The position numbers and the translations under genes were made by a program. Positions 50,451 to 59,620 of a DNA stretch of 64,000 nucleotides are shown in pieces. The DNA comes from an uncultured Saprospiraceae bacterium (GTDB lineage: Bacteria; Bacteroidota; Bacteroidia; Chitinophagales; Saprospiraceae). Position 1 is the stretch's first letter; each line of letters starts with the position of its first letter. The notes under the pieces were generated by a model that was not told the origin of the DNA, did no database searches, and saw only the letters and a program-made list of their open reading frames with translations. Location: positions 1 to 64,000 of the forward strand of contig CALFBH010000055.1 of the NCBI GenBank assembly GCA_937951615.1, written 5' to 3'.

Positions 50451-52154
50451 ATGGAAACACAACGCACCTTCAATATCGAACTCCTGCTGGTGGGCATCCT
50501 TCTTTTGGGTGCGGTGGTGCGGTATTGGGGCATTCATTTTGGCTTACCACATACCATGGTGCGACCAGATGAGCAGCACTATATTTATGCTGCCATGCAG
50601 CTCATCAATGGTAATCGTGCGGGTTATTTTTATGAATATCCTTCCTTGTTTTTTTACCTCCTGACGGCTGCTTATATCTTGTATTATGCCATTGGTCGAT
50701 TATTTGGCCGATTTGGATCTTTGGAGGATTTTATTTACGAATATGCGACCGACCAGACGGCTTTCCACCTGATACCACGCGCTTTGTCGGCTTTTGCTGG
50801 TGTGGCGACTATTTATGCTGTTTATAAAACCATGCGTCGCCTGTTTCGCAGTGAAAAAACGGGTTTGGTTGGTGGTTTTTTCATGTCTTTATGCTACCTA
50901 CATGTACGCGATTCGCACTTTGGAGCGATGGATGTCATTATGACTTTTTTCATCATCGCTTCTTTCCATTTTATTATAAAAAGTAATGACGAGTGGAGTC
51001 TGAAAAACTACCTACTGGCAGGCTTACTAGCAGGACTGGCGACGAGTACTAAATATGCTGGCGTGTTTCTCGTTGTTCCAATGGGTTTAGTTCATATCTT
51101 CAAAGTACTGGAACATAAAATGCCCTTATACCGAATGTTCTTTGACCGGCGAGTCTTCAGTTTTGCTTTTGCTTTGGTGCTGGGTTTTCTGGCGGGTACG
51201 CCCTATTTCCTGACAGAATATCCCGCGTATGCCAGCCGTATTTTCACCCGCTTCGACCTGATGGATACGCAGAGTCCGAGCCTCGGTATTGGCTGGTGGT
51301 ATCATCTTAAATTTTCGCTGTGGCATGGACTGGGCTGGGGTTTGTATTTGGCCGCTTTCGCTGGAATGATCTTATACTTTATACGCGACTGGCGTCGTGC
51401 TTTGATTTTGGTCAGCTTTCCGCTGGTGTATTATTGGTTTGCTGGAAAAGGGCATACCGTATTTTTGCGATACATGATTCCGGTATTGCCATTCATGTGC
51501 ATGACGGCGGCTTATTTTGTTTTTGAAGCTTATCATTTTTTAAAAAAGAAATTTTCTTATCGGACAACAGTTCTGGGAACAGGTTTACTTATGACAATTA
51601 TCTTGTTTCAGGGAACGTATAATTTGTGGCATTTTAGTCGGCTGATTGTTAAGACTGACAGCAGATTGCTGGGCAAGGCATGGGTGATGGAAAACATTCC
51701 GCAGGGCAGTTCGATTTACCAGCATGGCGGTGGTTCGGAATATGCTCAGTTGCAACTTCCACATACACTGGAAATGATAGAAAACAAATTGGCGAAAGCC
51801 AAAAAAAGAGGCGAAAGCGGGCGAGTAGAGCAGGCACGCATCCGCCACCTCAAAGAAACCAAGTTGACTGGATATAGTCTATTTTCATTCAAAGATTCGC
51901 TCGTCGTGGCAGTGGATAGTTTGCCTGATTATATGATTATTCACGAATATCCGCTTATGGAATTTTCGCCTCCGTCAGATATTGTTCAAAAATTACTCAA
52001 CACTCAATATAGTTCCATACACCACATATTTTCCGTAAATAGCGAGCATTCTGGCAATCAATATGATCAGCACGATGCCTTTTTCCTTCCTTTTTCTGGC
52101 TTTTATGATGTAGAACGACTTGGAAGCAATATTATAATATATCAAAAAAAATAG
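50451..52154 (+). CDS. membrane glycosyltransferase, GT39/PMT-like (ArnT-type)
   Basis: A 567-residue inner-membrane protein with about 10-12 hydrophobic helices. The N-terminal loop contains RPDEQHYIYAA, the acidic D-E active-site position of GT-C enzymes, and FYEYPSLFFYLL; the C-terminal ~130 residues are soluble. It probably transfers a sugar from a polyprenyl-phosphate donor to a lipid or protein. ATG 50451 is chosen (TTG 50445 is also in frame). It stands alone on the plus strand. Confidence 0.85.
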   Translation: METQRTFNIELLLVGILLLGAVVRYWGIHFGLPHTMVRPDEQHYIYAAMQLINGNRAGYFYEYPSLFFYLLTAAYILYYAIGRLFGRFGSLEDFIYEYATDQTAFHLIPRALSAFAGVATIYAVYKTMRRLFRSEKTGLVGGFFMSLCYLHVRDSHFGAMDVIMTFFIIASFHFIIKSNDEWSLKNYLLAGLLAGLATSTKYAGVFLVVPMGLVHIFKVLEHKMPLYRMFFDRRVFSFAFALVLGFLAGTPYFLTEYPAYASRIFTRFDLMDTQSPSLGIGWWYHLKFSLWHGLGWGLYLAAFAGMILYFIRDWRRALILVSFPLVYYWFAGKGHTVFLRYMIPVLPFMCMTAAYFVFEAYHFLKKKFSYRTTVLGTGLLMTIILFQGTYNLWHFSRLIVKTDSRLLGKAWVMENIPQGSSIYQHGGGSEYAQLQLPHTLEMIENKLAKAKKRGESGRVEQARIRHLKETKLTGYSLFSFKDSLVVAVDSLPDYMIIHEYPLMEFSPPSDIVQKLLNTQYSSIHHIFSVNSEHSGNQYDQHDAFFLPFSGFYDVERLGSNIIIYQKK

Positions 52155-52317
52155 ACTAAACTCCTAAATATTATGTATTTTTATCTTCTAAATTAGCACA
52201 TTAAGAAAACTCTACCAGCAAAAGTCTTTTTGACATAGCTTATTAATAATCTTATATCCACAACTTATAGGTTATTTTTCATACTTCTTACAAACTATTT
52301 TACACCCAAAATATAAG

Positions 52318-53991
52318 ATGCCTAAAGATGTAAAAGATCATATTAGTTTTATTAATCACGGTCAGGAAGAACACATATTCCTACTATCTACCTTTAAAAG
52401 AGTACTCAGAATAACCATCTTCTCCAACTCTTTACTCGTGGTCACTGGCTTTTTATTGAATTGGTTGGGCTTTTCTCTGATTTTCGCCATCCTTATCCTC
52501 CCCTGCATCGTCGCTCATTTTTATCTAAAAAAAGGAAAGCTGCATATAGCTCACCATATCATGTCTTTAAGCTTCGGAATCGGATTTTTAATGATTCCTA
52601 TTTATATCGGAAAGATTTATGTACTTATATTGGGCTACTTGATTATTTTAATTATTGCACCGATTATTTTCAAATCAAAAAAAGTAATAGCCACCTATCT
52701 TGTGCTTAGTTTTCTAGGCATTTTTACCTACATTTTTTTATGTATTAAGGATACATTACCTCCTTTAAGTCATTCATTATATATTGAAGCTATATTCTTA
52801 TTTTCCATGGCAATTTTCGCGTATCAACTCCTCTATCTTTATTTGATTCCACGGCAAAAAATCCTTAAAGCACTTGAAGAAAGAAAGACCTTTTTGAATC
52901 AGGTACTTGACATTTCTCCTAATTCTATTTTCACTAAAAACATAAAGGGTGAATATACTTTTGCAAATAAGCACTTTAGAGCCGCACAATGGGTAGGAGA
53001 TGCGGATATTATTGGAAAAACACACAAGGATCTTTTTAGTGTTCGCGAATATGCAAAACAGATTCCTGAAGAAGATCAGAAAATTATAGCCTCAGGCAAA
53101 CCTGTATTAGATGCGATAGCTCCCATTATAAGCAAAGATGAGAAGACACGGTGGGTGCAATATTCCAAAGTACCCATCAAAGATAAAAATAAGCAGGTGG
53201 TGGGTATTCTTTGTATAACAAAAGACATTACTGAACATAGAATGGCAAATTTGGCACTCCAGGAAGGAGAAGCAAAATATCGCCAAAAATGTGAAGAGTT
53301 GGAGAAGTATATTGCCTCCAATATGCAATTGGAAAATTTTGCTTATCTGGCTTCCCATGACCTGAAAGAGCCTGTTAGAAGTATTGTAAGTTTTAGTCAG
53401 CTCTTACAACGTAAAGCGGCTGACAAGTTGAATGTAGAAGAGAAAGAATATTTAAATTTCATTATTTCTGCTTCTAAAAACATGAGTACCCTTATAGATG
53501 ATTTATTGCGATACTCACTGGTTGATGCTATGGATCAAAACAGAACAAGTTTCCCTCCTACTCTCCTACTAGAAGTTATTATGTTGGAATTATCTGCTCG
53601 AATCAATGCGACCCAGGCAACTGTAAAATATGAAAATCTGCCCGACCATATTGAAGCTGATCGTACACAAATTAAACAATTGTTTCAAAATCTAATTTCT
53701 AATGCGCTTAAATTCCGCAATCCAGCTATCCCTCCAGTCGTAACGATATCAGGTGAAAAGCTAGATCATTTTTATCAGTTTAGTGTAGCAGATAATGGAA
53801 TTGGTATTGCCCCAGAGTTTCATGAGCGTATTTTCCTACTTTTTCGCAGACTACACCATAAAGAGGACTACGAAGGCACAGGCATTGGACTGGCTATATG
53901 CAAAAAGATTGTAGAACAGCATGGTGGACGAATATGGCTGGAATCGGAAGTAGGACAAGGAACAACTTTCCATTTCACTATTGCACATTAA
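52318..53991 (+). CDS. PAS-domain sensor histidine kinase
   Basis: A 557-residue sensor: about six membrane helices (residues ~30-180), a PAS domain near 195-305 (LDISPNSIFTKNIKGEYTFANK ends with ITKDITEHRM), a coiled coil, a HisKA domain with phosphoacceptor LASHDLKEPVRSI near residue 345, and an ATPase domain with N box QNLISNALKF, G1 DNGIGI, F box IFLLFRRLH and G2 GTGIGLAI. It resembles bacteriophytochrome-type HWE/PAS kinases. No response regulator is adjacent. Confidence 0.93.
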   Translation: MPKDVKDHISFINHGQEEHIFLLSTFKRVLRITIFSNSLLVVTGFLLNWLGFSLIFAILILPCIVAHFYLKKGKLHIAHHIMSLSFGIGFLMIPIYIGKIYVLILGYLIILIIAPIIFKSKKVIATYLVLSFLGIFTYIFLCIKDTLPPLSHSLYIEAIFLFSMAIFAYQLLYLYLIPRQKILKALEERKTFLNQVLDISPNSIFTKNIKGEYTFANKHFRAAQWVGDADIIGKTHKDLFSVREYAKQIPEEDQKIIASGKPVLDAIAPIISKDEKTRWVQYSKVPIKDKNKQVVGILCITKDITEHRMANLALQEGEAKYRQKCEELEKYIASNMQLENFAYLASHDLKEPVRSIVSFSQLLQRKAADKLNVEEKEYLNFIISASKNMSTLIDDLLRYSLVDAMDQNRTSFPPTLLLEVIMLELSARINATQATVKYENLPDHIEADRTQIKQLFQNLISNALKFRNPAIPPVVTISGEKLDHFYQFSVADNGIGIAPEFHERIFLLFRRLHHKEDYEGTGIGLAICKKIVEQHGGRIWLESEVGQGTTFHFTIAH

Positions 53992-54060
53992 GTTTGGACA
54001 TTGAAAAATTAGGATATTGGGTATTGGTTCAGGCAGCAAATTCAGAAGAAGGGTTGATTC

Positions 54061-54344
54061 TTGACATCATTTATAGACTGGGAAAAAAGATTGCAGGAAC
54101 TTGAAGACACACCTATTGTCACAAATTACGAAACCCTGCTTATTGTCAATTATGTGGCACAAATCATTGACCAGGAAGTGAATGAAAACAGCCTGCATGA
54201 AAATCCATCTTTTATGATTATCTGGGTACTGATTCTGATGATAAATACCTGGTCTTGCAGGAAGAAAGCGGACATGTTATCTCGGCAATAGAACCTGTGA
54301 AATTCTTTGAGACAGTCCAGACCTTTGTGGAAACTTATAAATGA
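54061..54344 (+). pseudogene. small protein gene with a frameshift
   Basis: Frame 1 reads FIDWEKRLQELEDTPIVTNY and LHENPS; continuing in another frame gives FYDYLGTDSDDKYLVLQEES and FFETVQTFVETYK then TGA. The two parts join if one T is restored in the TTTT run at about 54210. Without it the protein ends at a different stop (54291). The family is not known to me. It could be a real mutation or a homopolymer sequencing error. The region before it (53992-54060) shows nothing. Confidence 0.6.
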
Positions 54345-54458
54345 TCGGGTTTACCAGGCATAAAATTCTCTCTTTTTAGAGTACTTTTCAATATTTATAG
54401 TATTTTCATGCTTAGGTTTCTTAGACCCGATACATTATGAATTTTAAAACACCAGATC

Positions 54459-54860
54459 ATGAATAATATAGTCGTTCTTGCACACAATAAAAAGAAAGCC
54501 GAATTGAAAGATTTCCTGAAAGAACGAGAAGAATGGCTTTGGGGCAGGTCGCTCATAGCCACCGGACGTTCGGCAGAACTACTGGAAGAAGCTGATTTAA
54601 AAGTTCCTTTGCGACATCTAAGTCCAGGTAAGTCGGGCGGCTATGAGCAAATTACAGAACTCATAAAATCAGGAAAAGTAGATATGGTTATCTTTTTTCA
54701 AGACCATGAAATTAAAGAGCAATATCACATGGATATTCTCAATCTACTGGAAGCTTGTAATATGTCGAATATTCCGTTGGCGACCAATTCTGCCAGCGCG
54801 GAGTTGTTGATTATTGGATTGATTCGTAAGCAATATGCGGAGAGCAGAAAGGTGAGGTGA
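54459..54860 (+). CDS. methylglyoxal synthase-like protein
   Basis: A 133-residue MGS-fold protein with the frame of MgsA: VVLAHNKKKAELKDFL, a phosphate-binding LIATGRSAELL, SPGKSGGYEQITELI, MVIFFQDHEIKEQYHMDI, and IPLATNSASAELLI. Against the E. coli enzyme from memory, the catalytic Asp of GGDQQ is Tyr here (GGYEQ) and the second His of AHDHCK is Lys (AHNKKK), while the later His is retained. So the fold is confident, but dihydroxyacetone-phosphate to methylglyoxal activity is doubtful; a regulatory phosphate-binding role is possible. Confidence 0.72.
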   Translation: MNNIVVLAHNKKKAELKDFLKEREEWLWGRSLIATGRSAELLEEADLKVPLRHLSPGKSGGYEQITELIKSGKVDMVIFFQDHEIKEQYHMDILNLLEACNMSNIPLATNSASAELLIIGLIRKQYAESRKVR

Positions 54861-54945
54861 AGGGATTGTATAATTGTGTGATTGAGGAATTGTAAAACGC
54901 CCAACAACAATTTTACAATTATACAATCAAGCAATTACTCATTTT
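54861..54945. repeat. octamer-type hairpin between convergent genes
   Basis: GGGATTGTATAATTGTGTGA and ATTGAGGAATTGTAAAACG pair with CAATTTTACAATTATACAATC over GCCCAACAA. It ends both the MgsA-like gene and upp. Confidence 0.88.
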
Positions 54946-55598
54946 CAGTCCTGCATTTTTTCTCCAAAAGACAGATCACCTGCATCCCCCAAACCAGGAA
55001 CAATATACGAGCGTGCAGTCAATTCTTCATCGATTGCGCCTGCCCAGATTTCTACATTTTTAGACAAATTTCGCTTGATATGATTGATACCTGATGTCGT
55101 TGCAATGGCGGTGGCAATATGTATCTTGGAGGGTGTTCCGTGGGTCATTAATTCTTGTATGGACACTGCAATAGATGCGCCAGTTGCCACCATAGGATCA
55201 CAAACAATCAGCACTTTACCATTGAGGTTAGGACAGGAAACATATTCCAACTTGATTTCAAATGTTCCATCTTTATGGTGTTTCCGGTAAGCGGAGATAA
55301 AAGCATTACCAGCAGAGTCGAAGTAATTCAAAAGACCTGTATGCATGGGTAGCCCAGCTCGCAATATAGTTGCCAAAACTATATTATCCTGCGGCATTTC
55401 AATTTCTGCAATCCCCAATGGCGTCTCTACTTCTTTTGGCGTATACTCCAATGTCTTGCTAATTTCATAAGCCAGCACTTCCCCTACCCGTTCCAGATTT
55501 CTTCGAAAACGCATCATATCGGTCTGCACAGCAGCATCTCGTATCTCAGCGATAAAGCGATTGGCAATGGAATTGGTCTTACTTAGGTTGTGTAGCAT
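54945..55598 (-). CDS. upp: uracil phosphoribosyltransferase
   Basis: Makes UMP from uracil and PRPP (pyrimidine salvage). The 217-residue protein has the PRPP-binding loop VLIVCDPMVATGASIAV near residues 125-141 and the uracil-binding end SYIVPGLGDAGDLSFG. R-rich N-terminus RDAAVQTDMMRFRRNLERVG is typical of UPRTases. Monocistronic and convergent with the MgsA-like gene. The 55599-55818 gap has no clear feature apart from a short AATGAATGGATGAGTGAATG repeat (55681-55701). Confidence 0.95.
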   Translation of the reverse strand: MLHNLSKTNSIANRFIAEIRDAAVQTDMMRFRRNLERVGEVLAYEISKTLEYTPKEVETPLGIAEIEMPQDNIVLATILRAGLPMHTGLLNYFDSAGNAFISAYRKHHKDGTFEIKLEYVSCPNLNGKVLIVCDPMVATGASIAVSIQELMTHGTPSKIHIATAIATTSGINHIKRNLSKNVEIWAGAIDEELTARSYIVPGLGDAGDLSFGEKMQD

Positions 55599-55818
55599 AT
55601 TGTTTTTTGTTTTGACTTGAGTTGTTTAATAGACAAATATAGTATCTAACTTTCCAACTTTTGTATGTTTCTATCAAAAAAATGAATGGATGAGTGAATG
55701 AAAAATCGGGACTTGGGAAAAGTTGAAGGAAATCTGTGGTCTAATCCTCTTATCGTATCGTGATGTTATGGGGCAGCAGAACTCCTTTTATTTTTGTATT
55801 TTTGTAAAAAATAAATCT

Positions 55819-55983
55819 ATGACGGTAGTAATCAAAAAGTCAATGGATAGAGAAACTGTCCGAAAAATTATCGCCAGCCTGTCTAAGGCTAAGCGATTTG
55901 ATGCAAAAAAATATTGCGGGACTATTCAGTTAAAGGCATCGCCCCTTGACATCCAAAAGAAGATGCGAGATGAGTGGGAATAG
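55819..55983 (+). CDS. putative VapB-type antitoxin
   Basis: A 54-residue protein (MTVVIKKSMDRETVRKIIAS...KKMRDEWE) preceding a PIN-domain start. ATG 55819 follows a short AT-rich leader; an in-frame upstream ATG at 55723 is less likely. The end IQKKMRDEWE is a typical small-antitoxin tail, and its coding end overlaps the ATG of the PIN fragment in the ATGAGTGGGAATAG junction. It is retained although its toxin gene is truncated, which may be why it persists or is decaying. Confidence 0.65.
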   Translation: MTVVIKKSMDRETVRKIIASLSKAKRFDAKKYCGTIQLKASPLDIQKKMRDEWE

Positions 55984-56053
55984 TATTTTAATTGATACTA
56001 ATTATTTATTGAAATGGGGTGAAATTATTTATCTTTCTCACCTTTTAAGTTAA
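55970..56053 (+). pseudogene. truncated PIN-domain toxin (VapC-like) gene
   Basis: ATG AGT GGG overlaps the antitoxin end and encodes MSGNSILIDTNYLLKW, where SILIDTN is the first acidic strand of PIN nucleases. The frame ends after 27 codons, and the rest of the domain (about 100 residues) is missing. The downstream ATPase gene starts seven bases later, so its arrival may have removed the toxin. Confidence 0.6.
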
Positions 56054-56060
56054 GTTTAAA

Positions 56061-57143
56061 ATGAAATTAGTAGAGTTTTCTTATGATGACGGCTCGTGGA
56101 GGTTAGAAAATCTACGGTTGAAAGATGTGAATTTGCTTGTGGGAAGAAGTACTACAGGGAAGTCAAGAACGTTATCTACTATATATCGTTTATGTAAATT
56201 CATAGAACAAAAAATAGAGTTGAAACAAGGTCTATTTTGGTATATGAAGTTCATAAACAAGAAACAACAAAAAATCGAATATAACTTCACATTAGAACTT
56301 TCTACCTTGAGAAAGGTACTCGAAGAAAAAATATTCGTTGATGGAGAGCAAGTACTAGACAGGGAATATGATTTAACAGGAGATAGTGGTAAAGCAAAGT
56401 TGAAATCTAAAATAACTGGAGAATTCGATGAAATTTATCCTCCAAAGAATAAATTAGTTTTGCATGTAAGACGAGATGCAAAACACTATCCTTATTTGGA
56501 AGATATAGCAATTTGGGCAGAAAATTCATACGGGTTTAGATTTGGAAATAGTCATGTTTACAATCGTGACTATCAACATAATTTACTTGTCACAATAGAG
56601 TTTGCTCCACATTATCTTCAGGATTTAGACGAAGAAAGAAAGGACAACATCATTACTAACCTGAAAAAAGTTGGCTATAATGTCGAAAGAATAGATGTCG
56701 AAAAAGATAATTCAAAAACTCTTCCGACTATATATATATGGGAACAAGGAGTAGGGAAATTGACACATTATGAGTTGTCCCAAGGTCTTCTAAGAACATT
56801 ATCAATTTTAATTTATTTAGAATACCTCCTTTATAAGGAAAAGCCAACAACTATATTAATAGACGACCTTTGCGAAGGACTTGATTACAAACGTGCGATA
56901 AGATTAGGTAAACTCATTTTTGAAAAGTGTAATGACAGTAACATACAGCTCATCGCAACGTCAAATGATAACTTTCTGATGGATGCAGTCGACATCAAGC
57001 ATTGGAATTTGCTGACCCGTGATGGAAGTATTGTTCATGCCATCAATTATGAAACAAGTCCTGAACTTTTCGATAAATTCCGCCTGACAGGACTTTCTAA
57101 TTTTGATTTTTTTGCTTCTGACTACCTCAAACAGCAAGTATGA
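56061..57143 (+). CDS. ABC-type (AAA_21/OLD-like) ATPase, defence candidate
   Basis: A 360-residue ATPase. Walker A GRSTTGKS lies at residues 28-35; the ABC-signature-like LSQGLLRTLSI, Walker B TTILIDDLCEGLD and the LIATSNDNFL switch lie in the C-terminal third. This is the layout of RecF/SMC-like ATPases of the OLD/AbiL/PARIS kind, with a ~200-residue insertion between Walker A and signature. Its stop overlaps the start of the next gene by four bases (ATGA), so it acts with a TOPRIM-like partner. The region is AT-rich and next to a broken toxin gene and a restriction-modification system. Confidence 0.82.
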   Translation: MKLVEFSYDDGSWRLENLRLKDVNLLVGRSTTGKSRTLSTIYRLCKFIEQKIELKQGLFWYMKFINKKQQKIEYNFTLELSTLRKVLEEKIFVDGEQVLDREYDLTGDSGKAKLKSKITGEFDEIYPPKNKLVLHVRRDAKHYPYLEDIAIWAENSYGFRFGNSHVYNRDYQHNLLVTIEFAPHYLQDLDEERKDNIITNLKKVGYNVERIDVEKDNSKTLPTIYIWEQGVGKLTHYELSQGLLRTLSILIYLEYLLYKEKPTTILIDDLCEGLDYKRAIRLGKLIFEKCNDSNIQLIATSNDNFLMDAVDIKHWNLLTRDGSIVHAINYETSPELFDKFRLTGLSNFDFFASDYLKQQV

Positions 57144-57877
57144 AAACCGCTATCTTTGTAGAAGGACAGACAGAGTTAATACTAGTCAGGGAAATGTTGT
57201 TGAGGTTGTTTAGCTATCAAAATATTCATTTGGAATGTTATACTCTTTTTACTGATAGTAAATTTCAAAGTACTGAATATTCCTCTGGTAATGAAGAGGC
57301 AGAATTCTATTTCCAAATCCTCAACGTGGGTAATGACAATGCTGTATTATCAAGGCTTTTAAAGCGAGAGAAATACCTTTGGAATATTGGCTTTGACAGA
57401 ATTATAGGCTTACGTGATATGTACTCAAAGGCTTATCGTGAATACACAAAAGGAAATCAAATAAAGCAGACTGCCAACCAACTGTTTATTCAAACCCACC
57501 GTGAAACCATAGACAATAAAGCGCAACAACCCGATAAAATTTTCTTTTCATTTGCCATCATGGAGGCAGAATCTTGGCTACTTGGTATTCCCGAAGCCTT
57601 TGAGCGAATGGATGGAAAATTAACACTTGAAAATATTAAAGAGAAAATAGGGTTTAATCTCAAAGATACTGATTCTGAAGTCATATTTTTCCATCCTGCA
57701 AATGAAATTAAAGCCATTTTTGAACTCGCCGGAAAAAATTATAACAAAAGCAAAGGTGATTCCTACGCAATGGTGAGTAATATCAATAAAGAAGATTATG
57801 AAGCTCTGAATGAGAATGAAAAATGTGCTTCATTTTCTACTTTTTACAGCTACTTGCCAAGTATTAATGGTGAATAG
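57140..57877 (+). CDS. TOPRIM/DUF4276-like partner protein
   Basis: A 245-residue protein beginning MKTAIFVEGQTELILVREML, where FVEGQTE is the TOPRIM glutamate strand (E8), followed by IIGLRDMYSKAYREYTK (possible Asp) near residue 93 and FSFAIMEAESWLLG near 135, a pattern I associate with DUF4276. TOPRIM partners of ABC-type ATPases act as nucleases or toxins in AbiL-, OLD- and PARIS-like antiphage systems. Coupled by a 4-base overlap to the ATPase gene. No experimental basis for function in this exact family is known to me. Confidence 0.78.
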   Translation: MKTAIFVEGQTELILVREMLLRLFSYQNIHLECYTLFTDSKFQSTEYSSGNEEAEFYFQILNVGNDNAVLSRLLKREKYLWNIGFDRIIGLRDMYSKAYREYTKGNQIKQTANQLFIQTHRETIDNKAQQPDKIFFSFAIMEAESWLLGIPEAFERMDGKLTLENIKEKIGFNLKDTDSEVIFFHPANEIKAIFELAGKNYNKSKGDSYAMVSNINKEDYEALNENEKCASFSTFYSYLPSINGE

Positions 57878-57897
57878 CGTCATTGATACTTAGCAAT

Positions 57898-59595
57898 TTA
57901 TTCGGTATGAAGTTTAGGTTTCCGCCCACGCATCAACAAATAATACAAAACAAAAGCCACCGCAAAACCAGTAAACCAAGACAAGGTATATAAGAAACTC
58001 AGTTGTTCTACAAACAAACCAATCAAAGCAATCGCCACACCACCAAGCAATGCCCACATCGCAGCCATATTAAAACCACTACTATAAGTATAAGCTCCGT
58101 CTGTTTTAAACAAGTCGTTTACACTCAATGTCTTTTTGCGAATGACAAAATAATCGCAAAGCAAAATAGCCAAAACAGGCCCGAGGAAACCACTCACAAA
58201 AATCAGTAAGCCACTAATTTCATTAAGGATCCACCAAGGACAAACGACAATGCCGAGAATCGCAGCAATAATTCCACCTGTTCGGAAACTAATTTTTGAA
58301 GGCAATACATTGGAAAAAGCATTCGCGGGTGCGATGACGTTAGCCGCAATATTGGTACTCAGTGTCGCAATAATCATCAGAATTTGTGCAATGATAACGA
58401 CGACTGGATTACTAAATTTAGCCAGCAAACTCACCGGATCCCAAGGCGCTTGGTCTGCGACGAGGATGTCTCCAAAATTGATAACCGCTGCACAGGTGAC
58501 AAAAATTCCGACAAAGGAAAACAAAGCCATCGTACCAGGCAAGCCAATGAATTGTCCCATGACCTGATTGCGCTGCGTTTTGGTAAAACGGGTAATATCG
58601 GCAATGCTAATCGCCATAGTTGCCCAAAAGCCGACCATTGCGGTAAGCCAAAGCAAATAACTCCATATTTTGCTACTGAAAGTTGGTTTAGGAGCTTTAG
58701 GCGTGACGGCTACTGCGGAGGATTCGAGCAGTGTTGCACCATTTGTTTTTCTGAATTTTACCAGTAGTTTTTCTCCGGCTGTCGCCAAATTGCCTGTAAG
58801 GGGAATCGTATTATTGTTGGGCTCAAAAACTGCCCAGTCCGTTTGTCCGCCAGGATAGATAAGTTGGTATTCATTGGCTTTCGGCTGACCTGCTTTGTCG
58901 GTGATTGGAAATAAAGAAAGGCTGTTGTTCTCCAATACCGCAGTCGGCTGTGCGAGCTGTGCGCTTTGCTTCAATACAATGCCAAAACCACCCGCTGCCT
59001 GTGCGCCCCACACAATAAGCGCGATGCCCATAGCAATCAAAATCGGTGCAGCAAATTTTTCAAGCCACTTGATACTTTCGGTGCCTTTCCATATAAAAAA
59101 GACATTGAGCAACCAAAACAAAGCAAAGCCGACAAACTTACCAAAACCCAGCCCTTCCGTAGGCGTCGCGCCCGTCGCTGCACACCAAATCGCATAAAAA
59201 GCCAGTCCACCAATCCAAGTCTGTATGCCAAACCAGCCGCAAGCCACCAGCCCACGCACCACCGAAGCCAGATGTATGCCCACCGTCCCAAACGCCGCCC
59301 GTCCAATCACAGGAAAAGGGATGCCATACTTTACACCGGGATGCCCATTCAACACCATCGGCACTGTAATAATGACATTGCCCAATGCAATAATAATCAG
59401 TGCTTCCAGCCAGCTTAGTCCGCTTTTTATCATGTAAGAAGCCAGCAGATAAGTCGGAATACAAACGGCCATGCCGACCCAGATAGCCGCCATGTCCCAA
59501 AGCCCCCAACTACGCTCATTGACTGGTGTAGGGGCGAGGTCTTCGCTGTATAGGGGCGAGTTCGTGAGGTCTTCAGTGATTTGGTTTTTGGACAT
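57898..59595 (-). CDS. NCS1-family nucleobase/cation symporter with inserted domain
   Basis: A 565-residue permease of the purine-cytosine/allantoin type with about 12 helices. Family features: NERSWGLWDMAAIWVGM at the N-terminus, GHPGVKYGIPFPVIGRAAFG, RGLVACGWFGIQTWIG, and ISIADITRFTK...QFIGLPG later. Between helices ~6 and 7 (about residues 215-315) sits a ~100-residue hydrophilic beta-rich insertion (PGGQTDWAVFEPNNNTIPLT) that the family normally lacks. It may add a ligand-binding or surface domain. The gene sits between two defence modules without any obvious functional link. Confidence 0.85.
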   Translation of the reverse strand: MSKNQITEDLTNSPLYSEDLAPTPVNERSWGLWDMAAIWVGMAVCIPTYLLASYMIKSGLSWLEALIIIALGNVIITVPMVLNGHPGVKYGIPFPVIGRAAFGTVGIHLASVVRGLVACGWFGIQTWIGGLAFYAIWCAATGATPTEGLGFGKFVGFALFWLLNVFFIWKGTESIKWLEKFAAPILIAMGIALIVWGAQAAGGFGIVLKQSAQLAQPTAVLENNSLSLFPITDKAGQPKANEYQLIYPGGQTDWAVFEPNNNTIPLTGNLATAGEKLLVKFRKTNGATLLESSAVAVTPKAPKPTFSSKIWSYLLWLTAMVGFWATMAISIADITRFTKTQRNQVMGQFIGLPGTMALFSFVGIFVTCAAVINFGDILVADQAPWDPVSLLAKFSNPVVVIIAQILMIIATLSTNIAANVIAPANAFSNVLPSKISFRTGGIIAAILGIVVCPWWILNEISGLLIFVSGFLGPVLAILLCDYFVIRKKTLSVNDLFKTDGAYTYSSGFNMAAMWALLGGVAIALIGLFVEQLSFLYTLSWFTGFAVAFVLYYLLMRGRKPKLHTE

Positions 59596-59620
59596 TGATT
59601 TTGGTTTTTGTTGACTTTTA

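Noticed and set aside
58003-59437. Long antisense reading frames opposite the NCS1 permease gene
   Set aside because: Low-complexity, histidine- and proline-rich products with no domain, all nested in a well-supported permease gene; shadow frames.
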